This document shows, piece by piece, positions 32,690 to 42,299 of a stretch of 64,000 bases of DNA. The DNA comes from CADEDV01 sp036383515. Its GTDB lineage: Bacteria > Bacteroidota > Bacteroidia > Chitinophagales > Chitinophagaceae. Each line of letters starts with the position of its first letter. Position 1 is the first letter of the stretch. The stretch covers positions 22,254 to 86,253 of the forward strand of contig DASVOE010000032.1 in assembly GCA_036383515.1 (NCBI GenBank), written 5' to 3'. Under the pieces are notes generated by a model. The model worked only from the letters and a program-made list of their open reading frames with translations, was not told the DNA's origin and did not search any database. Position numbers and translations under genes: made by a program.

Positions 32690-35095
32690 ATGAGATCAGA
32701 TAAATATTTATTGAACCCGGAAGATGAGATGGACTTTTTGCCCATAATACCTCTTAATGAAAGTGACCAGGAGGATACCAACGGCGTTGAAGTGCCGCCG
32801 GAAATAGCCTTGCTCCCCCTTCGCAATACAGTTTTATTTCCTGGTGTGGTGTTGCCGATCACGGTGGGCCGTGATAAAAGTATCAAGGCGGTGAACGACG
32901 CATACAAAGGCGACAAACTGATAGGTGTGGTAGCCCAAAAAGACAGTTCAGTTGAAGATCCGGCTATCAAAGACCTTGAAAGTATAGGAACAGTAGCCAA
33001 GATTGTAAAACTGATAAAGATGCCGGATGGCGGCACCACCGTTATCATACAAGGTAAGAGCCGTTTTTCTATTGAGTCTGTATTTACAGAAGATCCTTAT
33101 TTCAAAGCGAAAATCCTAAAGCTGGAAGAAGAAGAATCACCCAAGGATGCTGATTTTGATGCGTATGTTTCCAATATAAAAGACCTGGCAACGGAGATCA
33201 TCCAGTTGTCGCCTAATATTCCTACGGAGGCATCGATCATTCTCCGCAACATTGAGAATCCTTCTTTCCTCATTCACTTTGTATCCAGCAATCTGAATAC
33301 AGATATAAAAGAAAAGCAACGGTTGCTCGAATTGAATCATATCCGGGAAAGAGCGGATATACTGATGCAGTTATTGCAAAAGGAATTGCAGTTTGCCGAG
33401 TTGAAAAATAAAGTAACAACCAAAACAAGAACAGAACTGGATAAACAGCAGCGGGAATATTTCCTGCAGCAACAACTGAAAAGTATTAAGGATGAGTTAG
33501 GTGGTGACAGCAATGTGCAGGAAGTAAAAGAAATGCAGAAAAAAGCAGAGGCTAAAAAATGGCCGGCTGCAGCAAAGGAATTATTTAAAAAAGGGGCGGA
33601 GAAACTGGAGCGAATGCATCCCAGCACACCGGATTATTCCGTGGTGTACAATCATCTCGACCTGATGCTTGAATTGCCCTGGGAAACTTATACAGAAGAT
33701 CATTATGATCTTAAAAAAGCAAAGAAGACATTGGATATTGATCATTATGGAATGCATAAGATCAAGGAAAGGATACTGGAATACCTGGCAGTGCTGAAAC
33801 TGAAGGGCGACATGAAAAGTCCGATACTTTGTTTTGTAGGCCCTCCCGGTATTGGTAAAACATCGTTAGGAAGAAGTATTGCTGCTGCTATCGGCAGAAA
33901 ATATGTTCGCTTAAGTCTGGGTGGCTTGCATGATGAAAGCGAGATAAGAGGTCATCGCAAAACTTATATTGGTGCGATGCCGGGAAGAATTTTACAATCC
34001 ATACGTAAGGTAAAATCATCCAACCCGGTGATGATACTCGATGAAATTGATAAAGTAGGAAGTGACCAGCGAGGTGATCCCTCTTCTGCTTTGCTGGAAG
34101 TGTTAGATCCTGAGCAGAATAATACCTTCTATGATAATTACCTGGAATCGGAATATGACCTGAGCAAAGTATTATTTATTGCCACAGCTAATAATATCAA
34201 TAATATTCAACCTGCATTGAGAGACCGGTTAGAAATTATTGACCTGAGTGGTTATGCGGTAGAAGAAAAAGTGGAGATCGCAAAGCGTCACTTGTTTCCC
34301 AAGCAAAAAGAATTGCATGGATTAAAAAGCAGCAATTTCAGGATCGCCGATAAAGTGCTGGAAAAAATTATCCAGGACTATACAAGGGAAAGTGGTGTGA
34401 GAGAACTGGATCGCCAACTGGCATCCATCATGCGTTACCAGGCCAAGCAGCTTGCTTTAAAAGGAAAATTAAAAGCCACTGTTACTGCTGACGATATTGA
34501 AAAGATCGTTGGTAAACCCCGCTATAGTAATGAAATTTATAAAACAGCAAATATGGCTGGTGTGGCGATCGGGTTAGCATGGACGTATGTAGGTGGTGAA
34601 ATTCTTTTTATTGAAACGAGTCTTAGTGATGGCAAAGGTGAATTGAAATTGACCGGGAACCTGGGTAATGTGATGAAAGAAAGTGCAAGCACAGCGTTGA
34701 GTTATCTTCAATCCAATGCAAAGAAATATGATATAGATGCAAAACTTTTTGAGAAAAAGAATATTCATATCCATGTGCCGGAAGGTGCGGTGCCCAAAGA
34801 TGGACCCAGTGCCGGCATTACCATGATGACGGCTATTGCTTCTGCTTTTGTCAACAAAAAAGTAAAACCATTCCTTGCCATGACGGGAGAGATCACGTTG
34901 CGGGGGCAGGTGTTGCCGGTAGGTGGTATCAAAGAAAAGGTGCTGGCTGCTAAAAGAGCTGGATTAAAAGAGATCATCCTTTGCTGGCAAAACGAAAAAG
35001 ATGTACAGGAGATAGAATCCGAATTTATCAAAGGGATAAAATTTCATTATGTGAAAACGATGAGCCAGGTGCTGGAGCTGGCGTTGGTGGGTTAA
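32690..35095 (+). CDS. lon: ATP-dependent protease Lon
   Basis: This 801-residue cytosolic AAA+ protease removes damaged and regulatory proteins. The ATG at 32690 is supported by AGGAG at 32678-32682, 7 nt upstream, a rare good Shine-Dalgarno in this window. The N-terminal LON substrate-binding domain (about 40-230, LLPLRNTVLFPGVVLP) leads to a coiled linker. The AAA+ module has Walker A GPPGIGKT (384-391) and Walker B MILDEIDKV. The protease domain has the catalytic Ser (about 707) in PKDGPSAG and Lys (about 750) in GGIKEKV. Length is normal for Lon. The promoter region may be sigma-54-like; a terminator follows. Confidence 0.97.
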   Translation: MRSDKYLLNPEDEMDFLPIIPLNESDQEDTNGVEVPPEIALLPLRNTVLFPGVVLPITVGRDKSIKAVNDAYKGDKLIGVVAQKDSSVEDPAIKDLESIGTVAKIVKLIKMPDGGTTVIIQGKSRFSIESVFTEDPYFKAKILKLEEEESPKDADFDAYVSNIKDLATEIIQLSPNIPTEASIILRNIENPSFLIHFVSSNLNTDIKEKQRLLELNHIRERADILMQLLQKELQFAELKNKVTTKTRTELDKQQREYFLQQQLKSIKDELGGDSNVQEVKEMQKKAEAKKWPAAAKELFKKGAEKLERMHPSTPDYSVVYNHLDLMLELPWETYTEDHYDLKKAKKTLDIDHYGMHKIKERILEYLAVLKLKGDMKSPILCFVGPPGIGKTSLGRSIAAAIGRKYVRLSLGGLHDESEIRGHRKTYIGAMPGRILQSIRKVKSSNPVMILDEIDKVGSDQRGDPSSALLEVLDPEQNNTFYDNYLESEYDLSKVLFIATANNINNIQPALRDRLEIIDLSGYAVEEKVEIAKRHLFPKQKELHGLKSSNFRIADKVLEKIIQDYTRESGVRELDRQLASIMRYQAKQLALKGKLKATVTADDIEKIVGKPRYSNEIYKTANMAGVAIGLAWTYVGGEILFIETSLSDGKGELKLTGNLGNVMKESASTALSYLQSNAKKYDIDAKLFEKKNIHIHVPEGAVPKDGPSAGITMMTAIASAFVNKKVKPFLAMTGEITLRGQVLPVGGIKEKVLAAKRAGLKEIILCWQNEKDVQEIESEFIKGIKFHYVKTMSQVLELALVG

Positions 35096-35138
35096 ATAGT
35101 TTATCTCTCGCTGCGCCGCTGCGAGACATAAAGTGAAG

Positions 35139-35166
35139 TCCTTCCCGCTTATGGGGAGGATTTTTT
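35139..35166 (+). terminator. Terminator after lon, abutting the porQ start
   Basis: The stem TCCTTCCC (35139-35146) pairs with GGGGAGGA (35153-35160), eight base pairs including one G-U, with a 6-nt loop and six T (35161-35166). The T run ends exactly where the porQ ATG (35167) begins. Confidence 0.85.
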
Positions 35167-36249
35167 ATGCCTTATTTTCGTTGTGCTTTGCATTTCCGTG
35201 TTATCATACTATCCCTGCTATTACCGGTCGGATTAAAAGCTCAAACCCTGGGAGGCAATTCCGTTTTTAATTTCATCAAACTTCCCAATACACCTCAGCT
35301 TACAGCTCTTGGTGGCATCAACATTTCTCAGCCATCAGCGGATATAGGATTGGCATTTAATAATCCATCCTTATTGAAACCTTCTATGCATACCCAGATG
35401 AATGCCGTATTCAATAATTATTATGCGGGCATCACTGTCTATCATTTATCGCTGGGCTACCGGAATGAAAAGCTCAATACAAATTTTTTATGGGGCTTGC
35501 ATTATTTCAATTATGGAAATACACAGGAAGCAGATGCATCGGGTAATTTACTGGGACAATTCAAGCCGACCGATTGGGTGATGCAGGTAGCTGCATCCAG
35601 AAGTTATTTAGAAAAATGGAATTATGGGACTACATTAAAATTCATTAGCTCAAACTATGGGCAATATCGTTCCAATGGAGTAGCCGTTGATGTCGGGCTG
35701 TTATATAGCGATTCTTCAAAATTATTTTACGCATCGTTTGTGGCAAAGAACATGGGTTTTCAATTAAAGCGTTACAACGGTACCGATGCAGGTGATCTTC
35801 CTTTTGATATGCAGATCGGTTTGACCAAACGATTGGAGAATGCGCCTTTTAGTTTTTCAATTACTGCACATCATCTTCATCAGTTTGATACCCGGTATAA
35901 TGATACCACGTTCAACAATGAAAACGGTTTTGGTAACGGAACCACCAAAAAATTTGGGTTTGATAAATTATTCCGGCATTTTGTTTTTGCTACGACTATA
36001 TATGCCGGCGATAGGGTAGAAGTACAAGTGGGTTATAATCATCTTCGCCGGAAAGAACTCAGCATTGGTAATGCCGCCAACGGCCTCAATGGATTTTCAG
36101 TTGGCGTGGGAGTATTGCTCAATAAGCTGAATATCCGGTATGCCCGGGCTCATTACCAGAACAACACCGGGTACAATCAGCTTGGTCTCAACCTGAAACT
36201 GAATGAGTATTTTGGATTGGGAAAATTTGGGAAGAAGATCGGTTGGTAA
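35167..36249 (+). CDS. porQ: Type IX secretion system outer-membrane protein PorQ
   Basis: The 360-residue product has a signal peptide (FRVIILSLLLPVGLKA, cleaved near AQTLGG). The mature N-terminus GGNSVFNFIKLPNTPQLTAL then GGINISQPSADIGLAFNNPS matches PorQ, which is related to the FadL-like PorV. PorQ works with PorU, PorV and PorZ at the cell surface in T9SS attachment and processing of cargo. The ATG at 35167 is chosen because no nearby ATG gives a signal peptide; a TTG at 35188 is a weaker alternative. Its start directly follows the lon terminator, so translation initiation or expression may depend on read-through or its own promoter. It ends near the convergent PIG-L gene. Confidence 0.88.
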   Translation: MPYFRCALHFRVIILSLLLPVGLKAQTLGGNSVFNFIKLPNTPQLTALGGINISQPSADIGLAFNNPSLLKPSMHTQMNAVFNNYYAGITVYHLSLGYRNEKLNTNFLWGLHYFNYGNTQEADASGNLLGQFKPTDWVMQVAASRSYLEKWNYGTTLKFISSNYGQYRSNGVAVDVGLLYSDSSKLFYASFVAKNMGFQLKRYNGTDAGDLPFDMQIGLTKRLENAPFSFSITAHHLHQFDTRYNDTTFNNENGFGNGTTKKFGFDKLFRHFVFATTIYAGDRVEVQVGYNHLRRKELSIGNAANGLNGFSVGVGVLLNKLNIRYARAHYQNNTGYNQLGLNLKLNEYFGLGKFGKKIGW

Positions 36250-36261
36250 TTTTTATATATG

Positions 36262-36894
36262 TTAACCGATCAGTTTATATACTTCAAATGCCTCAGCATA
36301 ATTATTGTTGCATTGCACGCCTCTCACCCTGGCAAGTGACCGGATAAAATCTTCCTGCATATAATTGCGATGGGATTGCGACTGGTACGCACCAATTGCT
36401 TTTACCTTTTTATTCAGTTGCTCCGCTGAAAGCCTGATGAAAAGATTTGTATGGAAACGGGTCTGATTCCAGGGTAATTCATAGCCCCATATCGAACTAT
36501 TTTTAAAAGCTCTCAACGCTTCATGATGTATCACCTGGTGATCCTGGTGAATATCAGTTGCAGCAGGGACCAATACCAGGCCAGGTTGAATATATTTATT
36601 AAGGCTTACCAGTTCTTCGAGTATCTCCTGTCTTTTTTGTGAGAATTCACGGACTTCAAAATCATACATCAGCAATTTGGACGGGTGCATCCCTAAATGC
36701 TGGATAGCTGTTTTGCATTCTTTTTCCAGTGTATCAGGAGCGAGATCTGCGGGCAATGATCTTTTGCAATTGGAAAAAGCAGCATAATGCACTTCTTTTT
36801 TTTCATCACAAAATTTAGCCAGGCTACCACCGCATCCTAATTCCCCATCATCTGTATGCGGTGCCAATACCAATATTTTTTGGGGATCAAACAT
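36262..36894 (-). CDS. PIG-L/LmbE family deacetylase
   Basis: The 210-residue cytosolic enzyme has the family's zinc motif in LAPHTDDGELGCGG (H13, D15, D16) and the second metal/catalytic segment PAATDIHQDHQVIHHEALRAF. The family removes acetyl groups from GlcNAc-type sugars (for example GlcNAc-PI, bacillithiol precursors, glycopeptide antibiotics). The final substrate is unclear. Its start overlaps the bioB stop by 8 bp. It is the last gene of the long minus-strand block, which otherwise encodes glycan-type membrane enzymes. A sugar-deacetylation role in that pathway is plausible inference. Confidence 0.9.
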   Translation of the reverse strand: MFDPQKILVLAPHTDDGELGCGGSLAKFCDEKKEVHYAAFSNCKRSLPADLAPDTLEKECKTAIQHLGMHPSKLLMYDFEVREFSQKRQEILEELVSLNKYIQPGLVLVPAATDIHQDHQVIHHEALRAFKNSSIWGYELPWNQTRFHTNLFIRLSAEQLNKKVKAIGAYQSQSHRNYMQEDFIRSLARVRGVQCNNNYAEAFEVYKLIG

Positions 36895-37891
36895 ATTGAG
36901 GAGCGTTTTCTTTTTCTTCTTTAAATGCTTCTCTTGGTTTCAACCCCAATAAATGGAACATAACATTGTCTTCATCAAAAGAAGGGTTAGGTGTTGTCAG
37001 TAATTTATCACCGGCAAAAATGGAATTAGCGCCGGCTAAAAAACATAAAGCCTGTTCAGCAACAGAAAGATCGTTTCTTCCTGCACTTAATCTTACCATC
37101 GCTTTTGGCATCAGTATTCTTGCCGTAGCGATCATTCTCAGCATATCCCATACATCCACTTTCTGATTATGTGCCAATGGTGTCCCTGCGATCGGTACTA
37201 ATGCATTGATGGGAACACTCTCCGGGTGTTCAGGCATAGTAGATAATGTATGCAGCATATTGATCCTGTCTTCATGTGTTTCGCCCAAACCAATAATGCC
37301 CCCGCAACAAACGGTTACACCAGCTTTGCGAACATTATCCAGTGTTTGCAAACGATCGTCGTATGTTCTTGTATGAATGATCTCACCATAATATTCTGCA
37401 GAGGTATCCAGGTTATGATTATAAGCATGTAAACCTGCATCAGCCAGTTTGTTTGCCTGGTCCTGCGTAAGCATTCCCAGGGTGCAACAAACTTCCATTC
37501 CCATTTCATTCACTCCTTTCACCATATCAAGTACCCGGTCAAAATCTTTGTTATCTCTTACTTCCCGCCAGGCGGCGCCCATGCAAAATCTTGTACTGCC
37601 CGCCTGCTTTGCTTTGGCAGCATAGTTCAATACATCCTCTTTTTTCATCAATGCCTGTACGTCAACACCGGTATTATAGCGGGCAGCTTGCGGGCAATAG
37701 GCACAATCCTCAGGGCAACCACCTGTTTTAATGGATAATAATGTGCACACCTGCACTTCGCCGGTATCATTATGCTGGCGATGAACAGACGCAGCCCTGT
37801 AGACGAGGTCCAGTAAGGGTGAATTATAAATATTTTTTATTTCTTCCCGGGTCCAGTTGTTTTTAATTGTCATAAAAGTTTTTTCAGCCAT
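36887..37891 (-). CDS. bioB: Biotin synthase
   Basis: The 334-residue radical-SAM enzyme inserts sulfur into dethiobiotin. The [4Fe-4S] cysteines C59, C63 and C66 are in KTGGCPEDCAYCPQAA. Other family segments are FCMGAAWREV, MEVCCTLGMLT, YNHNLDTSAEYY, CCGGIIGLGETHEDR and RLSAGRNDLS. A second iron-sulfur cluster region is intact by motif. An alternative start (MTIKNNW) lies six codons later. No other biotin genes are in the window. It overlaps the PIG-L gene by 8 bp and lies 33 bp after DUF2304, so it may share the transcript of the glycan block. Confidence 0.96.
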   Translation of the reverse strand: MAEKTFMTIKNNWTREEIKNIYNSPLLDLVYRAASVHRQHNDTGEVQVCTLLSIKTGGCPEDCAYCPQAARYNTGVDVQALMKKEDVLNYAAKAKQAGSTRFCMGAAWREVRDNKDFDRVLDMVKGVNEMGMEVCCTLGMLTQDQANKLADAGLHAYNHNLDTSAEYYGEIIHTRTYDDRLQTLDNVRKAGVTVCCGGIIGLGETHEDRINMLHTLSTMPEHPESVPINALVPIAGTPLAHNQKVDVWDMLRMIATARILMPKAMVRLSAGRNDLSVAEQALCFLAGANSIFAGDKLLTTPNPSFDEDNVMFHLLGLKPREAFKEEKENAPQYV

Positions 37892-37924
37892 AAAAATAGG
37901 GGTTATAAAACAGCAGTCCGCTGA

Positions 37925-38266
37925 TTATTTTTTTTTTGATTCATCCATAAATTTTGCACTCTCTTTTGTTTGTTGCCGGATAAGGTCAACGATTTTATTT
38001 TCCAGCCTGCGAATACGGCCAAAAAGTTTGAGCGTAATAAAAAGAAAAAAAAGTATGCAGATATAAAATAATAAGTCAGCACCACGTCCTACCCCAAGTT
38101 TTTTTGCGATTATATTGGTATACTCCGGGAATAAGATGAAAAACATAGCAAGCCCCGAAAAAGCAGACAAAAACAGGAGGTCGAAAAAGGCATTCCGTAC
38201 ACTGAATATATAATACAGGAAAATAGATACCACACCACAAAGCAGTATAATTTGTATTCCGTTCAT
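37925..38266 (-). CDS. DUF2304 membrane protein
   Basis: The 113-residue product has three hydrophobic segments (about 4-22, 28-48 and 62-84) and a Lys/Glu-rich cytosolic tail with heptad-like spacing (LFGRIRRLENKIVDLIRQQT). The segment FILFPEYTNIIAKKLGVGRGADLLFYI carries the G-R-G-A-D-L motif typical of DUF2304. DUF2304 genes are commonly adjacent to GT2 dolichol-phosphate-mannose-synthase-like genes, as here, with a 4-bp overlap. A membrane-partner role for that transferase is inference from context. Confidence 0.88.
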   Translation of the reverse strand: MNGIQIILLCGVVSIFLYYIFSVRNAFFDLLFLSAFSGLAMFFILFPEYTNIIAKKLGVGRGADLLFYICILFFLFITLKLFGRIRRLENKIVDLIRQQTKESAKFMDESKKK

Positions 38267-38958
38267 CTGAAAATTTTGTTTAAAAGTAGGTCAAAAAATA
38301 TCCTGAAGCTATTGCCCATATTTTGCCCTTTTTTGAGGGAATAAGCGGAATAAGTAATAGTAACTGGGACTTCGATATACCGGAGCTTATTTTTTTTAAT
38401 CAGGGAAAGAATTTCTGTAGCATGGGCCATCCCGGTTTCCTTAAATTGAATATGCCCCGCTGCTTTAGCAGTTAAAGCCCGCAATCCGTTATGAGCATCT
38501 GTAAGCAAGAGGCCGGTAAAAAAATAATTCAACCACCTGGCCAGTTGCAAGAGCCATTTCCGGGTCACCGGAATATTATGAATAGACCCTTTCATAAACC
38601 GGGAGCCAATGGCAATATCAGCTTTTGAGTAAATGAGCGAGGTTAATAATTTATCAATATCCTCGGGGTCATGCTGGTTATCGCCATCAAAAGTGACGAT
38701 GAATTCAGCATTTTCAGCAAGAGCAAATTCGATCCCTGTTTGTAATGCCGCTCCCTGGCCCAGGTTTACCCGATGTCTTAACAGGAAGACCGGTAATCCA
38801 TGCAATAATAATTCAAGATTATTTTCAGAGCCATCATCAACGACAACGAGACTATAATTATAGGGCAGTAAATTGTTGACTACTGTTACTATAACTTCCT
38901 GTTCGTTATAAACCGGGATAACAATAAATATATTTTTTGGCTTAATGAGGTTTAACAT
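38263..38958 (-). CDS. GT2-family (DPM1/GtrB-like) glycosyltransferase
   Basis: The 231-residue enzyme starts at the ATG at 38958 (MLNLIKPKNIFIVIPVYNEQ); upstream in-frame residues belong to the neighbouring gene's end. It is a GT-A fold transferase with nucleotide-binding VVVDDGSENN (D41/D42), the metal site VTFDGDNQHDPED (D91, D93) and GSRFMKG. Relatives transfer a sugar from a nucleotide donor to polyprenyl phosphate. It overlaps the upstream membrane protein gene by 17 bp and DUF2304 by 4 bp, so translational coupling is likely. It may supply the lipid-linked sugar for the GT-C-like proteins upstream. Confidence 0.92.
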   Translation of the reverse strand: MLNLIKPKNIFIVIPVYNEQEVIVTVVNNLLPYNYSLVVVDDGSENNLELLLHGLPVFLLRHRVNLGQGAALQTGIEFALAENAEFIVTFDGDNQHDPEDIDKLLTSLIYSKADIAIGSRFMKGSIHNIPVTRKWLLQLARWLNYFFTGLLLTDAHNGLRALTAKAAGHIQFKETGMAHATEILSLIKKNKLRYIEVPVTITYSAYSLKKGQNMGNSFRIFFDLLLNKIFR

Positions 38959-40570
38959 ATACAGTGTAAAAGTAAAAGCCGTAGAAGTTTCCGGCAACTT
39001 CTTTTTCAGTTTGGTTGAGAAATGCCTGAAATGCAGGCAAAACATCCTGGCGCAGCATGACCAGTAATAATATTGGTGTTTTAGTGTTTAATGAAGAAAG
39101 ATTGTTTATTTTATCAAGACTGTCCATTTGTGGTATATGGCTGTATAAGCATACCCTGTTATTCATATAATCAGATGATCCTGTAAGAACAGCATGCGCT
39201 ACGCTATATTTTATTTTTTCTTTTTTAATAATAGAATCTGCGTATTGTTGAATTTTAAGTTCAGTTTGCCAACTGTATTCCTCTTTTTTATAGTGAACGA
39301 TCCTTTTTGCGCTAAATGTTATTCCCCGGAACATATCCGGAAGCATTAGTACCAGGAAGATGATAAATATATACCTGGTATATTTTTTAAAACGTCCACT
39401 ATCGTATTGGTAAATAATAAAAAAAGATAACTGGATTAAAAGAATGATAAGCCCATAATACCGGGGTTCTTGCACATAAGTCCACCAGCCATCTTCTTTT
39501 GCAACCCTTACAGATAACATCATTAATAATAATGTTATCGATAGTGATACAAAAAAACTCAGGTAAAAAAAGGTGCTGGTAGCAGACAGTTTTTTGAAAC
39601 GGTTTTTATATACTAACCAAAGCCCATACAGAAAAATGATAAAGAAAGTAAAAAGATGTATCACTTGAAAGATGCGATCAACCAGCGATCCTTCTGTATA
39701 TTTTTTTTGTAAGATCATACCAGCAGTTTCTGGATTTATAAATGAAGCTGGAATAAAGGGATAAGGAGAAATTAGGTTTTCCGGGAAAAAACCTCTCATG
39801 GGCTGTGTTATATATATAGCCGAACCGCTTACATTTTTTTGATACAGTAGCAAAGCACTCAAAGTCGTTCCTAAAATAAACAATGAAAAAATCCCTATCC
39901 TTTTTATATGCGGATTAGCATCAATTATCCCTTTTACCAGAAGAAATAACGGAATTATAAATACGACGGGTATGAATAAATATTTTATCGAACCGCTTAA
40001 AAGAAGAGAAATAATTAACCCGGCTATTTTTAAGTTTGTATGTTTATTTCGTGAAAGAAGAGAAAGAGTAAAATGGAATGCAAGTAAAAAAAACGTTATT
40101 GCAATTGCATCAGATGAAGGTTTGATATAAAAAGGATAGATGATAAAACCCGTAAACAAAGTATAAATATTTACAAGATAGGGCTGTACATGCAGTGTTT
40201 TTAATATACTTCTGGTAATAAAGATCAGGAGTATTGAAAAAAATATTTCTAAAGCTAACCCAGCAATAATATAATTATTGTTGCATATAAAATAGACGGG
40301 CGAAAGTAATAAAGAATAGCCTGGCGGCCATTTAATGAGGGGTTCATAAATTTCTTTCGAAAGGTTGCCTGGTAAAACATGGGCAAGGCTGATGCCGTGT
40401 CCCGATAAAAAATTTCGAGTTGCTAACATCTGGTAGGAGCGATCAGACCGTATGTTGAAAAGAAAAATTACCTGTATTATTCGCCCAACAGTTGTAAATA
40501 GTATAATAGAAAGTGTTACTATTCTCGTTTCTAAAATTGATTTTATTTTAATGGCATTAGTTATTTGCAT
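38942..40570 (-). CDS. GT-C-like polytopic membrane protein, copy 1
   Basis: The 542-residue protein has about 11 predicted membrane helices and no signal peptide. Near the N-terminus, after helix 1, FNIRSDRSYQMLA contains D43, at the position of the GT-C catalytic Asp in the first periplasmic loop. FLSGHGIS and WPPGYSLLLSPVYF follow, as in ArnT/PMT-like (GT39-type) membrane transferases. The C-terminal ~110 residues look periplasmic. It is a tandem paralogue of the next gene (40587-42227), with the same alignment and D43. Glycosyl or phospho-sugar transfer from a polyprenyl donor is inference from fold and neighbours. Confidence 0.8.
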   Translation of the reverse strand: MQITNAIKIKSILETRIVTLSIILFTTVGRIIQVIFLFNIRSDRSYQMLATRNFLSGHGISLAHVLPGNLSKEIYEPLIKWPPGYSLLLSPVYFICNNNYIIAGLALEIFFSILLIFITRSILKTLHVQPYLVNIYTLFTGFIIYPFYIKPSSDAIAITFFLLAFHFTLSLLSRNKHTNLKIAGLIISLLLSGSIKYLFIPVVFIIPLFLLVKGIIDANPHIKRIGIFSLFILGTTLSALLLYQKNVSGSAIYITQPMRGFFPENLISPYPFIPASFINPETAGMILQKKYTEGSLVDRIFQVIHLFTFFIIFLYGLWLVYKNRFKKLSATSTFFYLSFFVSLSITLLLMMLSVRVAKEDGWWTYVQEPRYYGLIILLIQLSFFIIYQYDSGRFKKYTRYIFIIFLVLMLPDMFRGITFSAKRIVHYKKEEYSWQTELKIQQYADSIIKKEKIKYSVAHAVLTGSSDYMNNRVCLYSHIPQMDSLDKINNLSSLNTKTPILLLVMLRQDVLPAFQAFLNQTEKEVAGNFYGFYFYTVYVKPH

Positions 40571-40586
40571 AAATATAACAACGAAT

Positions 40587-42227
40587 TTAGCTTGGGTCTA
40601 AGTGAACAATATAAAAACTAAATTCATCAAAATTTCCAGCTGTTTTTACTTCTTTTCGGGAAAGAAAGGGGAGAAACCCCGGCAGTGCTTTAGTGTCCAG
40701 AATAACCAGTAAAAAAACAGGTCGCTTTGTACTTAATGATGAAAGATCATTTACCTTATATATATCTTCAAATAAAGGAACGTGACTGTTAATTACTACA
40801 CGATGATTCATATAATAAGAAGTACCGGTAACTATAGCTTTTTCAATGTGACTGGTTAATTTTTCTTTTTTAATAATAGAATCTGCATACTGTTGGAACC
40901 TGTTTTCATATTGCCAGCTATATTCTTCTTTTTTGAAGTCTCGTATTCTATTGATATCAAAATTCAGCCCCCTCATCGTTTCTGGTATCATCAGCAACAC
41001 GAAAAAGTAAAAGCTATATTTAAAAAATGAAGTGTGACTACTTTTATAATATTGGTAAAAAACAAATACACTGATATGCATTAGCACGTTGGGTAAACCA
41101 TAATACCTGGCTTCTTGAATATAGGTCCATAAGAGCCAGGGGAAAATTTCTTCCTTTTCAACTACGAGGGATAATATAGCCAGCAAAAAAATCAGGGAAA
41201 AAGACAAACATAGCGAGATATAAAAAAAATTTTGTGTTAACGTCATTTTTTTGAACCTATTAATAGCTAATTGCCGGATGAGGACAGCAATGAGTAGTAT
41301 CAATATTAAAATATAAATACCCTGGTATATGTTATATACCAGTTTCTCTGTTGCCTCTTTTTCGGGGGATAACAGAAGTATAGTATCAGGCTTCAGGAAT
41401 GACGCAGGAAAAGTCGGGTATGCTTCAAGAAGATTTTTCGGAAAAAAACCGCGACCGGTGGCACTGATATAAGTAGCAGAGCCGCTAATGGCTTTTTGGT
41501 AAAAAAGAAGTGATACCAGCATGATGGCTAAAACTAAAAAAGAATAAAGACCAGCTTTTTTTTTCAGGTTGTCACCGTCAGCATACCCTGTTATAAAAAG
41601 GAATAAAGGAATGACAAATGCTACCGGCATAAACAAATATTTTATGGCGGCACCTGCAAAAAGAAAAAACGTCAGTAATGCAGTATTTCTAAGCAGATTT
41701 TTTTTTGTTTTCAGCAGGATAAGTGTAAAATAAAACGCTATCAATATAAGGGTAATTGCTATCGCATCAGAACAGGCATTGAAATAGAAGAAATAAATAA
41801 AAAACCCTGTGAGGAGGGTAAAGATGTTCCTCAAATACAGCGGTGTATCCAACATTTTCAAGATACTACGACAAGTAAAGACAAGTATGATAGCAAATAA
41901 AATATCAAGAGTTAAACCTGCTGCGATATAGTTATAACTAAATAAATAATAAAAGGGAGCTAGAAGCAGTGAATAGCCAGGAGGCCAGTTGATGAGAGGA
42001 GAGTAAATAGTCTGAGAAAGGTCGGCGGGTAATACAGTCGGCAAGCTGATCCCGTGGCCGGCTAAAAGACTTTGTGTCCCCATTACCTGGTACGATGCAT
42101 CCACTACGATGTTGTAAAAATATACGAGTTGTATTATCCTGCTTAAAATAACCAATCCTATGATAGCAATTGTAACCTTCGGGCTCGATAAAATTACTTT
42201 TAGTTTATTATGGTAAGTAGTATACAT
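40587..42227 (-). CDS. GT-C-like polytopic membrane protein, copy 2
   Basis: A 546-residue paralogue of the downstream gene. The start at 42227 (MYTTYHNKLKVILSSPKVTI) is chosen because it aligns residue for residue with the paralogue's N-terminus. The preceding eight codons do not. It has about 11 membrane helices, NIVVDASYQVMG with D43 and WPPGYSLLLAPFYY, then a soluble C-terminal part that shares EEYSWQ...QQYADSIIKKEKL and LSSL-TK-P--LLV with copy 1. Divergence is well beyond recent duplication, so each copy probably has its own role. It is separated from copy 1 by 16 bp and lies 72 bp after the sulfatase-like gene, consistent with one operon. Confidence 0.8.
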   Translation of the reverse strand: MYTTYHNKLKVILSSPKVTIAIIGLVILSRIIQLVYFYNIVVDASYQVMGTQSLLAGHGISLPTVLPADLSQTIYSPLINWPPGYSLLLAPFYYLFSYNYIAAGLTLDILFAIILVFTCRSILKMLDTPLYLRNIFTLLTGFFIYFFYFNACSDAIAITLILIAFYFTLILLKTKKNLLRNTALLTFFLFAGAAIKYLFMPVAFVIPLFLFITGYADGDNLKKKAGLYSFLVLAIMLVSLLFYQKAISGSATYISATGRGFFPKNLLEAYPTFPASFLKPDTILLLSPEKEATEKLVYNIYQGIYILILILLIAVLIRQLAINRFKKMTLTQNFFYISLCLSFSLIFLLAILSLVVEKEEIFPWLLWTYIQEARYYGLPNVLMHISVFVFYQYYKSSHTSFFKYSFYFFVLLMIPETMRGLNFDINRIRDFKKEEYSWQYENRFQQYADSIIKKEKLTSHIEKAIVTGTSYYMNHRVVINSHVPLFEDIYKVNDLSSLSTKRPVFLLVILDTKALPGFLPFLSRKEVKTAGNFDEFSFYIVHLDPS

Positions 42228-42299
42228 TAACAATTTAAACAGTAAAGGCATTAAAAATAAGAGTTTGCTGTAGCCATAATCCAGAATTAAAAGTATTAT

